This document shows, in pieces, positions 28,091-37,129 of a stretch of DNA of 64,000 nt. The stretch is from Halomonas sp. BDJS001 (GTDB lineage: Bacteria > Pseudomonadota > Gammaproteobacteria > Pseudomonadales > Halomonadaceae), in the NCBI RefSeq assembly GCF_026104355.1, contig NZ_CP110535.1:3224001-3288000 (forward strand), in the 5' to 3' direction. A model generated the notes under the pieces. The model was not told the origin of the DNA and did not search any database. It saw only the letters and a program-made list of their open reading frames with translations. The position numbers and the translations under genes are program-made. Numbering within the stretch: the stretch's first letter is position 1; each line of letters opens with the position of its first letter.

Positions 28091-29395
28091 TTAGCTTAAT
28101 GTCGGGCGGTTTAGAAATTGCGTTAGAGCACGGGTGAGGCACTCAACATCTTTAGTACCCGCGGTCTCCCGAATCGAATGCATCGCCCATTGAGGCACTC
28201 CCACATCAATGGTGGGCACACCCAACTCGGTGGCGGTAATCGGGCCAATCGTACTTCCGCAGCCCATATCCGCCCGGGTTACAAACGACTGCACGGGTAC
28301 GTCAGCCTCACGACACACATCGCGAAACAGCGCGCCAGTGACACTATTGGTGGCGTAACGTTGGCTGGCATTCACCTTGATGACCGGGCCACCGTTAATC
28401 GCCGGGCCATGGCGCTCATCGTGCTTATCGCGAAAGTTAGGGTGGAGCGCGTGGGCGTTATCGCAAGAGATCATCAGCGACGACTGAATCAGTTGAATCA
28501 GCGACTCGTCGCCCCCCTTGCCCACTTGGCCATTAATGCGCTTTAGCACATCCGCCAAGAATGGGCCTTGAGCACCACAGGCACTGGCACTGCCGACCTC
28601 CTCGTGATCGTTGGCCACCAACAAAGCGCCCTGGCTGCCATCGCAAGCAAGCAGCGCTTCTAAACCTATAAAGCAGGAGAGCAGGTTATCCAGTCGGGCA
28701 CTCGCTACCAGCTCTTGCTTCACGCCCACCAAGGAGGGTGGCTGAACGTCGTAAAAGGCTAATTCGAAATCAACTATTTCCACAGCACGCAGCCCATGCT
28801 GCTCTTCTACCCACTGCGCCAACAGCTGCTCCAAAGTGGCAGAGTCGCTCTGCATTAACACCGGCGCCATTTGCGTCTGCGGATTGATCTGACGGCCAGC
28901 GTTGACATCACGATCCAGGTGAATCGCAAGGCTTGGCACCACGGCAATCGCCCTGTCGATATTGAGCAACACACTTTCCAAGCGGCCATCGGCATGGCGC
29001 ACATACACCCGCCCCGCCAACCCAAGATCACGATCAAACCACGGCGCCAACAAAACACCGCCGTATACCTGCACGCCCATCTGCAGCCAACCAGCGGAAC
29101 ACTGAGTAGCGTTGGGCTTTAGGTGCAGGCCCGGACTATCGGTGTGAGCCCCCATCATCCGCAGCGCCGTCAATTCAGACTCAGGCAGTTGAAACGCAAT
29201 AATTGAGGAGTCATTACGGGTGACGTAGTAGCGCTTGCCTGGCGTTAGCTGCCAACTAGCCTTCTCTTCCAGCCGCTGAAAACCGGCTTGCTCCAATCGC
29301 GCGGCCATATTACTGGCAGCGTGCCAAGGGGTCGGTGACTGGCGCAGAAAATCGCATAACCGCGTTAAACGATCAGCGTTGAAAGTCTCGGACAT
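28091..29395 (-). CDS. apeB: M18-family aspartyl aminopeptidase
   Basis: 434 aa from ATG 29395, chosen for the GAGG site upstream. A cytosolic dinuclear zinc aminopeptidase of the M18 family. Visible: MMGAHTDSPGLHLKPN (first zinc His/Asp), SARLDNLLSCFIGLEAL, ANDHEEVGSASACGAQGPF (catalytic Glu pair), SCDNAHALHPNF and DMGCGSTIGPI with SIRETAGTKDV near the C-terminus. M18 enzymes cleave N-terminal acidic or neutral residues. Confidence 0.93.
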   Translation of the reverse strand: MSETFNADRLTRLCDFLRQSPTPWHAASNMAARLEQAGFQRLEEKASWQLTPGKRYYVTRNDSSIIAFQLPESELTALRMMGAHTDSPGLHLKPNATQCSAGWLQMGVQVYGGVLLAPWFDRDLGLAGRVYVRHADGRLESVLLNIDRAIAVVPSLAIHLDRDVNAGRQINPQTQMAPVLMQSDSATLEQLLAQWVEEQHGLRAVEIVDFELAFYDVQPPSLVGVKQELVASARLDNLLSCFIGLEALLACDGSQGALLVANDHEEVGSASACGAQGPFLADVLKRINGQVGKGGDESLIQLIQSSLMISCDNAHALHPNFRDKHDERHGPAINGGPVIKVNASQRYATNSVTGALFRDVCREADVPVQSFVTRADMGCGSTIGPITATELGVPTIDVGVPQWAMHSIRETAGTKDVECLTRALTQFLNRPTLS

Positions 29396-29533
29396 GGAAA
29401 TCCTCATAACAGTAATGATTGAGTCTCATAGCGCAGGTGACCTGCTACAATACTCCCTCGACCTACGCAACTCATGGGTCATATGCGAGTCTAGGGAAGA
29501 ATGAGTGTACACAAATCCGGGAGAGCTTGACTG

Positions 29534-31645
29534 ATGAGCTTGTTTGCAACGCTTTCGCGTTCGGTCGCCCTGGCTGTCATGCTGGTTATTACCAGCCCAG
29601 CCGCCTTCGCGCAACTTGAACCGACCGATGAACAACGCCAGGCGGCAGTGGAAATTGCGGACTCGCTCCGCTACGGCCACTATGCTGATATTACTTTTGA
29701 CGAAGCGTGGTCGCAGGACGCTTTCCAACGCTATCTGGACATTCTGGATGGCCAGCGCGCCTACCTACTACGCAGCGACATCGAGCCCTATCGTCACTTG
29801 GAGACGGGCATGGCAGACGCCCTTTTCAATGGCGAGCTGGATGATGCGTTTAATCTCTATAACGCTTTCAGTGAGCGCCAGCGGGCGCGCCTTGAGTCGC
29901 TGCTCGCGCAGTTGGACGAAGGCCTTGATTTCGATTTCGAAAGCAATGAGCGTTTAGAAATTGATCGTGAAGAGTCACCCTGGGCATCCCGGCAAAGCGA
30001 GCTTGACGAGCTATGGCGCAAGCGGCTTAAAAACGACGCTTTAACGCTTGCCCTGACCGACCAGGATAGCGAACAGATTGAAGACAACCTGCGCCAACGC
30101 TATGAAGGCCAACTAACACGGCTGGAGCAAACCGAGTCTGAGGATGTATTTGGCGTACTGATGGCAGCCGTTACTAGCAGTATCGACCCACATACTGGCT
30201 ACCTCTCCCCCCGCCAGGGCGAATCTTTCGATATTCAGATGAGCCTCTCCCTTGAAGGTATTGGCGCCCTACTTCAGTCGGACGGTGAATATGTCAAAGT
30301 CTCCAGCCTTGTGCCTGGTGGCCCTGCAGAGCGCGCCGGCGTGCTTGAGCCAGCGGATCGCATTATCGCTGTAGGCCAGGAAGAGGGCGAGATGGTCAAT
30401 GTGGTAGGCATGCGCCTCGACAACGTGGTGGATCTCATCCGTGGCCCCAAAGGCTCCGTGGTTCGTTTGGACGTGGTGCCCGCCCAAGCGGTGGATATGA
30501 CCCGCTCCCAGACCGTTGAGATTACCCGCGACACCGTCAGCCTTGAAGATCAAGCCGCTCACGGTGAAGTGATTGAAGTCGAGCGCGACGGCGAACCTCA
30601 CCGCCTTGGGGTGATTAACATCCCTACTTTCTACGTTGATTTTGACGCTTGGCAAGCGGGTGAAGAGGAGTATCGCAGCACTACCCGTGATGTTGCCAAG
30701 GAAGTCGAACGGCTTAAAGAAGAGGGTGTGGAAGGTATCGTACTTGACTTGCGCAACAACGGCGGCGGCGCGTTACAAGAAGCCAACTCACTTATTGGCC
30801 TGTTTATTGATCGCGGCCCCACCGTACAAGTGCGTGATGCCCAGGGCCGTATTCAGCTGTATGGTGACAGCGAAGCCGGTACGCTCTATGACGGCCCACT
30901 AGGGGTGCTGGTGAATCGCCTTTCTGCCTCCGCTTCAGAGATCTTTGCCGGTGCCATTCAAGACTATGGTCGCGGCCTGGTACTGGGCACGCCCACCTTT
31001 GGCAAAGGCACGGTGCAGACGCTTAACGACCTGAGCCATGGACAAATCAAGCTAACCCGCGCCAAGTTCTATCGTATTTCCGGCGACAGCACCCAGAACC
31101 GTGGCGTTGAGCCGGATATCGACTTCCCCAGCCTGATTGACCCCGAGCGTATCGGTGAAAGCAGCCTGGACAACGCCCTGGCCTGGGACACCGTGCAGAA
31201 TGTTCAATACCGCCGCTATGGCGAACCCGAAACGGTGTTGGACAAGCTGATTGCCCAGCACGATACACGCGCTCAGGACAACGCTAACTTCCGCTATTTA
31301 GAGCGTCAGTCCGCGCTGGCCCGCCAGCTACGCGAGCAACACACCAGCGTGAGCTTAAACCGCGAGCAGCGTAAGCGAGAAATGGAAGCCCAGGAAGCCG
31401 AGCAGCTTTCGCTGGAAAACCAACGCCGGCGCGCGCTGGGTCTTGAAGAACTGGACGAGTGGATGGATGCCCGGACGGATGCTACCGAAGGCGTCGGAAT
31501 TGAAGACGCAGAGGCTGCCAGTGAAGAGGAAAACGGCGAAGATGACGCACTGGCCGTTGATCGCGCCTATGTACTCGAATCGGCTGAAATTTTGCTCGAC
31601 TACGCCCACCTGCAAGACACCCAGCGGCTAGCCGCAAAGCGCTAA
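29534..31645 (+). CDS. prc: Carboxy-terminal processing (tail-specific) protease
   Basis: 703 aa with signal peptide (SVALAVMLVITSPAAFAQ), so periplasmic. A PDZ domain (about 235-320, GIGALLQSDGEYVKVSSLVP) precedes the S41 protease domain. The catalytic Ser is in NRLSASASEIFAGA and the Lys about 25 residues on in GTPTFGKGTVQTL. A long helical C-terminal domain ends the protein. Prc trims or degrades periplasmic substrates, including penicillin-binding protein 3 and murein enzymes in E. coli. Confidence 0.93.
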   Translation: MSLFATLSRSVALAVMLVITSPAAFAQLEPTDEQRQAAVEIADSLRYGHYADITFDEAWSQDAFQRYLDILDGQRAYLLRSDIEPYRHLETGMADALFNGELDDAFNLYNAFSERQRARLESLLAQLDEGLDFDFESNERLEIDREESPWASRQSELDELWRKRLKNDALTLALTDQDSEQIEDNLRQRYEGQLTRLEQTESEDVFGVLMAAVTSSIDPHTGYLSPRQGESFDIQMSLSLEGIGALLQSDGEYVKVSSLVPGGPAERAGVLEPADRIIAVGQEEGEMVNVVGMRLDNVVDLIRGPKGSVVRLDVVPAQAVDMTRSQTVEITRDTVSLEDQAAHGEVIEVERDGEPHRLGVINIPTFYVDFDAWQAGEEEYRSTTRDVAKEVERLKEEGVEGIVLDLRNNGGGALQEANSLIGLFIDRGPTVQVRDAQGRIQLYGDSEAGTLYDGPLGVLVNRLSASASEIFAGAIQDYGRGLVLGTPTFGKGTVQTLNDLSHGQIKLTRAKFYRISGDSTQNRGVEPDIDFPSLIDPERIGESSLDNALAWDTVQNVQYRRYGEPETVLDKLIAQHDTRAQDNANFRYLERQSALARQLREQHTSVSLNREQRKREMEAQEAEQLSLENQRRRALGLEELDEWMDARTDATEGVGIEDAEAASEEENGEDDALAVDRAYVLESAEILLDYAHLQDTQRLAAKR

Positions 31646-31672
31646 GTACGCCGAATAAAATAAGCCAGTTAA

Positions 31673-31705
31673 AAAACGCCGCCTCCTGCGAAGGGGCGGC
31701 GTTTT
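31673..31705. terminator. Bidirectional terminator between prc and arsR
   Basis: AAAACGCCGCC (31673-31683) pairs with GGCGGCGTTTT (31695-31705) across a short loop; A- and T-tracts flank the stem, suiting both convergent genes. Confidence 0.85.
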
Positions 31706-31735
31706 GGTTTTAACACTCTGGCCTTAAACCTAGTT

Positions 31736-32101
31736 TCAACATAGCGCCGCCAGACGCGCTGGCCGGTCACCCATTTTAGTTAAGCGCCGAGTCAGCGCCG
31801 CTAACTGAACGGCACTGCCCTGACTCCCCGCGCGAATAATCTCAAGGGCCCATGCAGGTAGCTTTGGTGCAAGCCGATAATAGACCCACTGGCCTTCGCG
31901 CTGGTCACTCAGTAGCCCACACTGACGCAGTTGCGCCAAGTGGCGCGACACCTTAGGTTGCGACTCCTGCAGCGCATGGGTCATTTCACACACGCAAAGC
32001 TCTTGCTCTTGAGCCACCAGAAGCACCAACATCAAGCGCGTTTCATCGCTTAAACATTTAAACACCTGCAAGGCTTGCGGTGTATTTACTTTACCCACCA
32101 T
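31736..32101 (-). CDS. ArsR/SmtB-family transcriptional repressor
   Basis: 121 aa from ATG 32101 (an ATG at 32125 gives 129 aa; neither has a strong ribosome site). A winged helix-turn-helix: LKCLSDETRLMLVLLV-type first helices, QESQPKVSRHLAQLRQCGLL as the recognition helix and QWVYYRL as the wing. The metal-helix motif ELCVCEM matches the CxC sensor of arsenite-responsive ArsR proteins. No ars transport or reductase gene is adjacent within the window, so its targets are elsewhere or the gene is an orphan. Confidence 0.82.
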   Translation of the reverse strand: MVGKVNTPQALQVFKCLSDETRLMLVLLVAQEQELCVCEMTHALQESQPKVSRHLAQLRQCGLLSDQREGQWVYYRLAPKLPAWALEIIRAGSQGSAVQLAALTRRLTKMGDRPARLAALC

Positions 32102-32272
32102 AAAGGCCCCAGACCGATTAACCATCTATGCACTGTATATAGTTTACGTCACAACCATCGCTGGCGGTAAGCACCACTCGGTTACGCAACAGACAGACAC
32201 GACAAAACACCCTGACGCCATAGTTAGCATCGGGAAACAAAAAAAGGAAAGGATGTGGTGCGGAAAACTAAA

Positions 32273-32348
32273 TGGCTCCTCGAGCAGGACTCGAACCTGC
32301 GACCCAATGATTAACAGTCATTTGCTCTACCAACTGAGCTATCGAGGA
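32273..32348 (-). tRNA. tRNA-Asn (anticodon GTT), copy 1
   Basis: 76 bases with encoded CCA on the minus strand. Acceptor TCCTCGA/TCGAGGA, anticodon loop CTGTTAATC with GTT, T-arm AGGTTCGAGTCCT. Identical to the two copies that follow at higher coordinates. Confidence 0.97.
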
Positions 32349-32383
32349 ACAACGTATAGATATCAATCAACAGCAGGACAACT

Positions 32384-32459
32384 TGGCTCCTCGAGCAGGA
32401 CTCGAACCTGCGACCCAATGATTAACAGTCATTTGCTCTACCAACTGAGCTATCGAGGA
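32384..32459 (-). tRNA. tRNA-Asn (anticodon GTT), copy 2
   Basis: Second identical 76-base tRNA-Asn gene, 35 bases from copy 1; the spacer is unrelated to the other spacer, so each copy is a separate mature-size unit in one probable transcript. Confidence 0.97.
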
Positions 32460-32531
32460 ACATTGTAAGTTGTCGTGTCTAAAACAGAACCCAACCATTA
32501 CCAGGTAGATTAAAAAAACCCAGCGAAAGAT

Positions 32532-32607
32532 TGGCTCCTCGAGCAGGACTCGAACCTGCGACCCAATGATTAACAGTCATTTGCTCTACCAACTGAGCTA
32601 TCGAGGA
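32532..32607 (-). tRNA. tRNA-Asn (anticodon GTT), copy 3
   Basis: Third identical copy, 72 bases from copy 2 and the promoter-proximal one for the minus-strand array. All three carry the same discriminator G and encoded CCA. Confidence 0.97.
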
Positions 32608-32805
32608 ACTGCTCAAACACGGTGCGTAGTATACTCATAGAAACGTGAGGGTCAAGTATCGATTATGGATGAACGCTAGCCGCTGGTTTCCTGTATCCGT
32701 ATAATGCGCCTATACATGACAGTGGTTGGCACAGCATACTTGCCGACCGCGCGACAACACTCCATTCATCCTCGTCCACCGACGACTCATAGATGACAGG
32801 TACCG

Positions 32806-34149
32806 ATGGCGAAGAAGCTCTTCATCAAAACGCACGGCTGCCAAATGAACGAGTACGACTCCTCCCGCATGGCGGATCTGCTCGGCGAATCTCACCAGCT
32901 CGAACTCACTGATAATGAGCGTGAAGCCGACGTCATTCTGCTCAACACCTGCTCGATTCGCGAAAAAGCGCAGGAGAAGGTGTTTCATCAGCTGGGACGC
33001 TGGAAAAAACTGAAAGACGCTAATCCGAACCTGGTGATTGGCGTAGGTGGCTGCGTGGCGAGCCAGGAAGGCGAAGCCATTCGCAAGCGCGCCCCTCACG
33101 TGGACATGGTATTCGGGCCGCAAACCCTTCACCGCGTGCCCTCCATGCTGGATGCCCGTGGTAACAACCAGATTGCTGCCGTGGATGTCACCTTTCCCGA
33201 GATCGAAAAGTTCGATTACCTGCCCAAGCCCACCTCCGACGGTGCGACGGCGTTTGTATCGATCATGGAAGGCTGCTCCAAGTATTGCACCTTCTGCGTG
33301 GTACCCTATACCCGCGGTGAAGAAGTCTCACGCCCCTTCGAAGCGGTAATGGATGAAGTCATCCATCTTTCCGACCAGGGCGTGCGCGAGATCAACCTAC
33401 TGGGCCAGAACGTTAACGCCTACCGTGGTGAGAACCAGCTTGGCGATGAAATCGACCTGGCCGAACTGATTGCCTGTGTGGCGGCGGTAGAGGGCATTGA
33501 CCGCATCCGCTTTACCACCTCACACCCGGTGGAGTTTACCGACAGCCTGGTCGACGCCTTTGCCGATATCCCTGAGCTGGTGAGCCACCTACACCTACCG
33601 GTACAGTCGGGTTCAGACCGTATTCTTACTGCCATGAAGCGCGGGCATACGGCGGCCGAATACATCGAAAAGATGGAGCGCATCCGCGCCAATCGCCCGG
33701 ACATCAGCTTCTCCTCTGATTTCATCATCGGCTTCCCCGGCGAAACAGAAGAGGATTTTGAAGCGACGATGAATTTAATTCATCAAATCGGCTTCGATCA
33801 TTCATTCAGCTTCGTTTACTCCGCACGCCCCGGCACACCTGCTTCTGGCCTGCCGGATGAAACGCCGGAGAGTGTCAAAAAGCAGCGTCTGGCAATTCTG
33901 CAGGAGCGGATCATTCAGCAAACCGCACAAATTAGCCGCCGCATGGTCGGCAGCACACAGCGTGTACTGGTTAACGGCTTTTCGCCCCGCGACCCTGGCC
34001 AGCTCTCAGGTCGCACCGAGAATAACCGCGTGGTTAACTTCCGCGCTGCCAACCCCACCGAGCTGATCGGCTACTTTGTCGATGTAGAGATCACCGAGGC
34101 ATTTCCCAATTCGCTTCGCGGTGAGCTTGCCTCACCTGAGCGCTATTGA
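32806..34149 (+). CDS. miaB: tRNA-2-methylthio-N6-dimethylallyladenosine synthase
   Basis: 447 aa. A radical-SAM methylthiotransferase that adds the ms2 group to i6A37. The N-terminal MTTase domain supplies three cluster Cys ([30 protein letters not shown]). The radical SAM cluster is [20 protein letters not shown] domain (about 380-445) closes the protein. First of the miaB-phoH-ybeY-corC-lnt series. Confidence 0.96.
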   Translation: MAKKLFIKTHGCQMNEYDSSRMADLLGESHQLELTDNEREADVILLNTCSIREKAQEKVFHQLGRWKKLKDANPNLVIGVGGCVASQEGEAIRKRAPHVDMVFGPQTLHRVPSMLDARGNNQIAAVDVTFPEIEKFDYLPKPTSDGATAFVSIMEGCSKYCTFCVVPYTRGEEVSRPFEAVMDEVIHLSDQGVREINLLGQNVNAYRGENQLGDEIDLAELIACVAAVEGIDRIRFTTSHPVEFTDSLVDAFADIPELVSHLHLPVQSGSDRILTAMKRGHTAAEYIEKMERIRANRPDISFSSDFIIGFPGETEEDFEATMNLIHQIGFDHSFSFVYSARPGTPASGLPDETPESVKKQRLAILQERIIQQTAQISRRMVGSTQRVLVNGFSPRDPGQLSGRTENNRVVNFRAANPTELIGYFVDVEITEAFPNSLRGELASPERY

Positions 34150-34434
34150 TTGTTTAACGCATTTATAAATGCCCGATAACGAGTGCGAGAACAGGTTGTA
34201 GCAAGGGTCTTTTGCCAGGGCCGGAAAGGGTTCCCAACAATTCCGGCATTCCCGCCATCCATGGCGGTCAGATGGCAAAAGTAGCGCCCAAGGAAGGGTT
34301 CACAGCGCCCTCGCGGAAACCTGCTCTCGGCACCGTACTGTATAAAGTACCTTTCAGTTAGCATAGATCATTGCCCCGCTTCTGGTGGGGCAGTAAGCTG
34401 AACGATACACACACTAACGAGGGGTTCCCCACTC
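34150..34434. other. Intergenic region with a three-way-junction inverted-repeat element
   Basis: 285 bases between miaB and phoH. At 34159-34172 is the palindrome GCATTTATAAATGC. At 34209-34281 is a nested structure: outer arms CTTTTGCCA/TGGCAAAAG (9 bp), enclosing a 7-bp hairpin GCCGGAA/TTCCGGC (34220-34247) and a 6-bp hairpin CCGCCA-TCCA-TGGCGG (34252-34267). At 34372-34392 is TGCCCC/GGGGCA. The outer element would fold as a three-way junction in RNA or act as a mobile palindromic intergenic repeat. No T-tract follows, so it is not an ordinary terminator. Confidence 0.6.
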
Positions 34435-35514
34435 TTGAGCCAGCCAACACCTCAGGCCAATCGCATCATCACCTTAAGCCTTGAACCCAATGATCCGCAG
34501 CGCCTTGCTAGCCTTTGCGGCCAGCAGGACGAGCATTTGAAGCTGATTGAAAGCCGCCTAGATGTGACGCTGCGCAACCGGGGCAATGTGTTCCAACTAG
34601 CGGGCCCAGCCAACCGCATCAAAGCAGCGGCAAACGTGTTGGAACACCTCTATCGCGAGACAGCGGCGAGCGAACTCGACGCCGATACCGTGCACCTGTT
34701 CCTGCAAGAGTCAGGGCTTGAAGCGCTGGAAGAGGAAGAAGACGGCACCGGCAGCGGCGATGAAGTGATCATGCGCACCCCGCGCACCATGATCAAACCG
34801 CGCGGGCTTAACCAGCAACGCTACGTCTCTAGCATCCGCGAACACGATATCAACTTCGGCATTGGGCCTGCGGGTACCGGTAAAACCTACCTTGCCGTTG
34901 CCGCCGCGGTAGAAGCACTCAATCAGCAGGAAGTACGTCGTATTCTGCTCGTACGCCCGGCGGTTGAAGCAGGTGAAAAACTTGGCTTCCTGCCCGGCGA
35001 CCTGGCCCAGAAAATCGACCCTTATCTGCGCCCTCTTTACGACGCCCTGTACGAAATGATCGGTTTTGAGCAAGTCGCAAAACTGATTGAGCGCCAGGTG
35101 ATTGAGATCGCCCCGCTGGCCTATATGCGCGGCCGTACGCTCAATAACTCCTATATCATTCTGGATGAGAGTCAGAACACCACCCCGGAGCAGATGAAAA
35201 TGTTTCTGACCCGGATTGGCTTTGGCTCTACAGCCGTGATTACTGGCGACGTGACCCAGGTCGACCTACCCAAGGGCCAGCGTTCGGGGCTGATTCAGGT
35301 GCTCGACGTATTGAAAGACACTCAAGGCATCGGCGTCACCCACTTTGCCGCCAAGGACGTGGTACGCCACCCGCTGGTTCAGCGCATTATCGAAGCCTAC
35401 GATATGTTTGAATCCCAGCAGGAAGTGGAAGAGCGCGCCCGCCGCGAAGTGCGCCAGCAAGAGCGCGATGCACGCATGCAGGCACGTGAAGGCGCTTGGG
35501 ATAGTTCGCGATGA
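34435..35514 (+). CDS. ybeZ: PhoH-like ATPase (YbeZ)
   Basis: 359 aa; the best start is TTG 34435, since no ATG precedes the conserved N-terminus. A KH-like N-terminal region is followed by the PhoH P-loop domain: [19 protein letters not shown] (Walker A), [17 protein letters not shown], and [21 protein letters not shown] (Walker B). It works with the rRNA endonuclease YbeY, whose gene overlaps its stop by four bases. Confidence 0.93.
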   Translation: MSQPTPQANRIITLSLEPNDPQRLASLCGQQDEHLKLIESRLDVTLRNRGNVFQLAGPANRIKAAANVLEHLYRETAASELDADTVHLFLQESGLEALEEEEDGTGSGDEVIMRTPRTMIKPRGLNQQRYVSSIREHDINFGIGPAGTGKTYLAVAAAVEALNQQEVRRILLVRPAVEAGEKLGFLPGDLAQKIDPYLRPLYDALYEMIGFEQVAKLIERQVIEIAPLAYMRGRTLNNSYIILDESQNTTPEQMKMFLTRIGFGSTAVITGDVTQVDLPKGQRSGLIQVLDVLKDTQGIGVTHFAAKDVVRHPLVQRIIEAYDMFESQQEVEERARREVRQQERDARMQAREGAWDSSR

Positions 35515-36017
35515 GTGAAGGTACAAAGAATGGATGCATCGTTGATCGCCAGGCGGCGATCAACGATCCCCAGCTCCCCTCGTTAACACAGCTTACCCAA
35601 TGGGTGGACTGTGTGTTTGCTCACCACCCAGACGATCAGCGCCTTGAAGTGACTATTCGCTTTGTGGACGAACTCGAAAGCCAAACGCTCAACCGCGACT
35701 ACCGCGGCAAAGACAAAACCACCAACGTGCTGTCCTTCCCCTTTGAGAGCCCGCCGGGTGTGGAATTACCGCTACTCGGCGACCTAGTGATTTGCCATGC
35801 CGTGGTGGCCCAGGAAGCGGCTGAGCAAGGTAAGCCGATTGAGCATCACTACGCCCATATGGTCGTGCATGGCATCCTGCATTTAATGGGCTACGATCAT
35901 ATGGATGATCAAGAGGCAGAGGAGATGGAGCAGTTTGAGCGCGAGCTGTTAGCGGAGCTAAACATCCCCGATCCCTATGTGGACCACACCCGCATGCCCA
36001 ATAGTGATGACGCTTAA
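35511..36017 (+). CDS. ybeY: rRNA maturation endoribonuclease YbeY
   Basis: 168 aa from ATG 35511, overlapping phoH by ATGA. The zinc motif is complete ([17 protein letters not shown]-x3-H-x5-H), and the upstream LSFPFESP and [11 protein letters not shown] blocks are typical. YbeY takes part in 16S rRNA 3' maturation and late 70S quality control. The N-terminal 25 residues are longer than in E. coli; a later start is possible. Confidence 0.94.
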   Translation: MSEGTKNGCIVDRQAAINDPQLPSLTQLTQWVDCVFAHHPDDQRLEVTIRFVDELESQTLNRDYRGKDKTTNVLSFPFESPPGVELPLLGDLVICHAVVAQEAAEQGKPIEHHYAHMVVHGILHLMGYDHMDDQEAEEMEQFERELLAELNIPDPYVDHTRMPNSDDA

Positions 36018-36166
36018 AAGCCTGACTCTCTATTATTTGGCGGTAGGTGCGTTAAATCACGTAGCAACTAATCTGGTACTATCCCACGTTTCAGTGATAA
36101 AACAGCTACCTGACGACCTAGTCAATGAGATAGCAACTGTCTGCCCGCAAACGAGAGAATTGACGC

Positions 36167-37066
36167 ATGAGCGAAGACCGATCGAGCAACCCCAATCAAA
36201 AATCCTGGCTCGAGAAACTCTTTGGCGCCCTTTCCGGAGACAATGACGAACCCAGCTCGCGGGATGAGCTGATGACGTTTTTACGCCATACCGCAGGGAA
36301 ACTAAAGCTGGATCAGGACGCCATCATGATCATCGAAGGCGCCCTTGAGATCAGCGACCAGCAGGTTCGCGAAGTGCTGATACCCCGCTCCCAGGTATCC
36401 GCCATCGCGCTGGATCAAACCAGCGACGGCTACCTACCGCTGATTCAGGAAACCGGTCACTCCCGCTATCCGGTGATTGGCGAGAACTTGGATGATGTAA
36501 AAGGCATTCTGCTGGTCAAAGACCTGCTCCCCCTACTCTCCCAGACACAGGCCCAGCGTGATGCGTTCAAGTTAGATGACATTTTGCGCCCGGCGATGTT
36601 TATCCCTGAATCAAAACGGCTCAACAGCCTGCTCAAAGAGTTTAGGGATACCCACAATCACATGGCGGTGGTGGTGGATGAGTACGGCGGCACCGCGGGC
36701 ATTATCACCATCGAAGATATCCTTGAGCAGATCGTCGGCGACATTGAAGATGAGCACGATACCGATGAAGAGGATGATATCCGCGAATTAGAGAATGGCC
36801 ATTTTGCTATTCGTGCGCTGACCCCCATCGAAGACTTCAACGAACGCTTTGACACCGAGTTCTCTGACGATGAGTTCGATACCGTTGGCGGCCTGGTAAT
36901 GCAGCAATTTGGCCATCTGCCTCGGCGCGGTGAACACACCATTCTAGGCGGCTGGCGATTTGTGATTCTCAATGCCGACACTCGGCGCATTCGTCTACTC
37001 GAAGCCTACCGCGACACCCGCCGCGGTGATGAAGAGGATGATGACCAGGAGAACAAGCCCGACTAG
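36167..37066 (+). CDS. corC: CorC/YbeX cytosolic CBS-domain protein
   Basis: 299 aa without membrane helices. Two CBS domains (about 68-190; IPRSQVSAIALDQ, GHSRYPVIGENLDDVKGILLVKDLL, MAVVVDEYGGTAGIITIEDILE) precede a CorC_HlyC transporter-associated domain (about 205-285). It is linked to magnesium/cobalt efflux and to ribosome and membrane homeostasis, and sits between ybeY and lnt as in E. coli. The sequence is very acidic. Confidence 0.93.
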   Translation: MSEDRSSNPNQKSWLEKLFGALSGDNDEPSSRDELMTFLRHTAGKLKLDQDAIMIIEGALEISDQQVREVLIPRSQVSAIALDQTSDGYLPLIQETGHSRYPVIGENLDDVKGILLVKDLLPLLSQTQAQRDAFKLDDILRPAMFIPESKRLNSLLKEFRDTHNHMAVVVDEYGGTAGIITIEDILEQIVGDIEDEHDTDEEDDIRELENGHFAIRALTPIEDFNERFDTEFSDDEFDTVGGLVMQQFGHLPRRGEHTILGGWRFVILNADTRRIRLLEAYRDTRRGDEEDDDQENKPD

Positions 37067-37129
37067 GCGCTTGCTGTCGTGCTGCTCTCTACCCACTTTC
37101 TTGCACCTTACCGTAGATAGGTTATCGCT

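Noticed and set aside
32253..32468. Plus-strand ORF with an internal repeat
   Set aside because: It is the antisense translation of two tRNA-Asn genes.
32273..32607. Three regularly repeated 76-bp units, first seen as a possible CRISPR array
   Set aside because: The units are complete tRNA-Asn genes with CCA ends and unequal spacers; no cas genes.
34143..34364. Minus-strand 73-codon ORF between miaB and phoH
   Set aside because: Spans the inverted-repeat element and has no ribosome site or similarity to a protein family.
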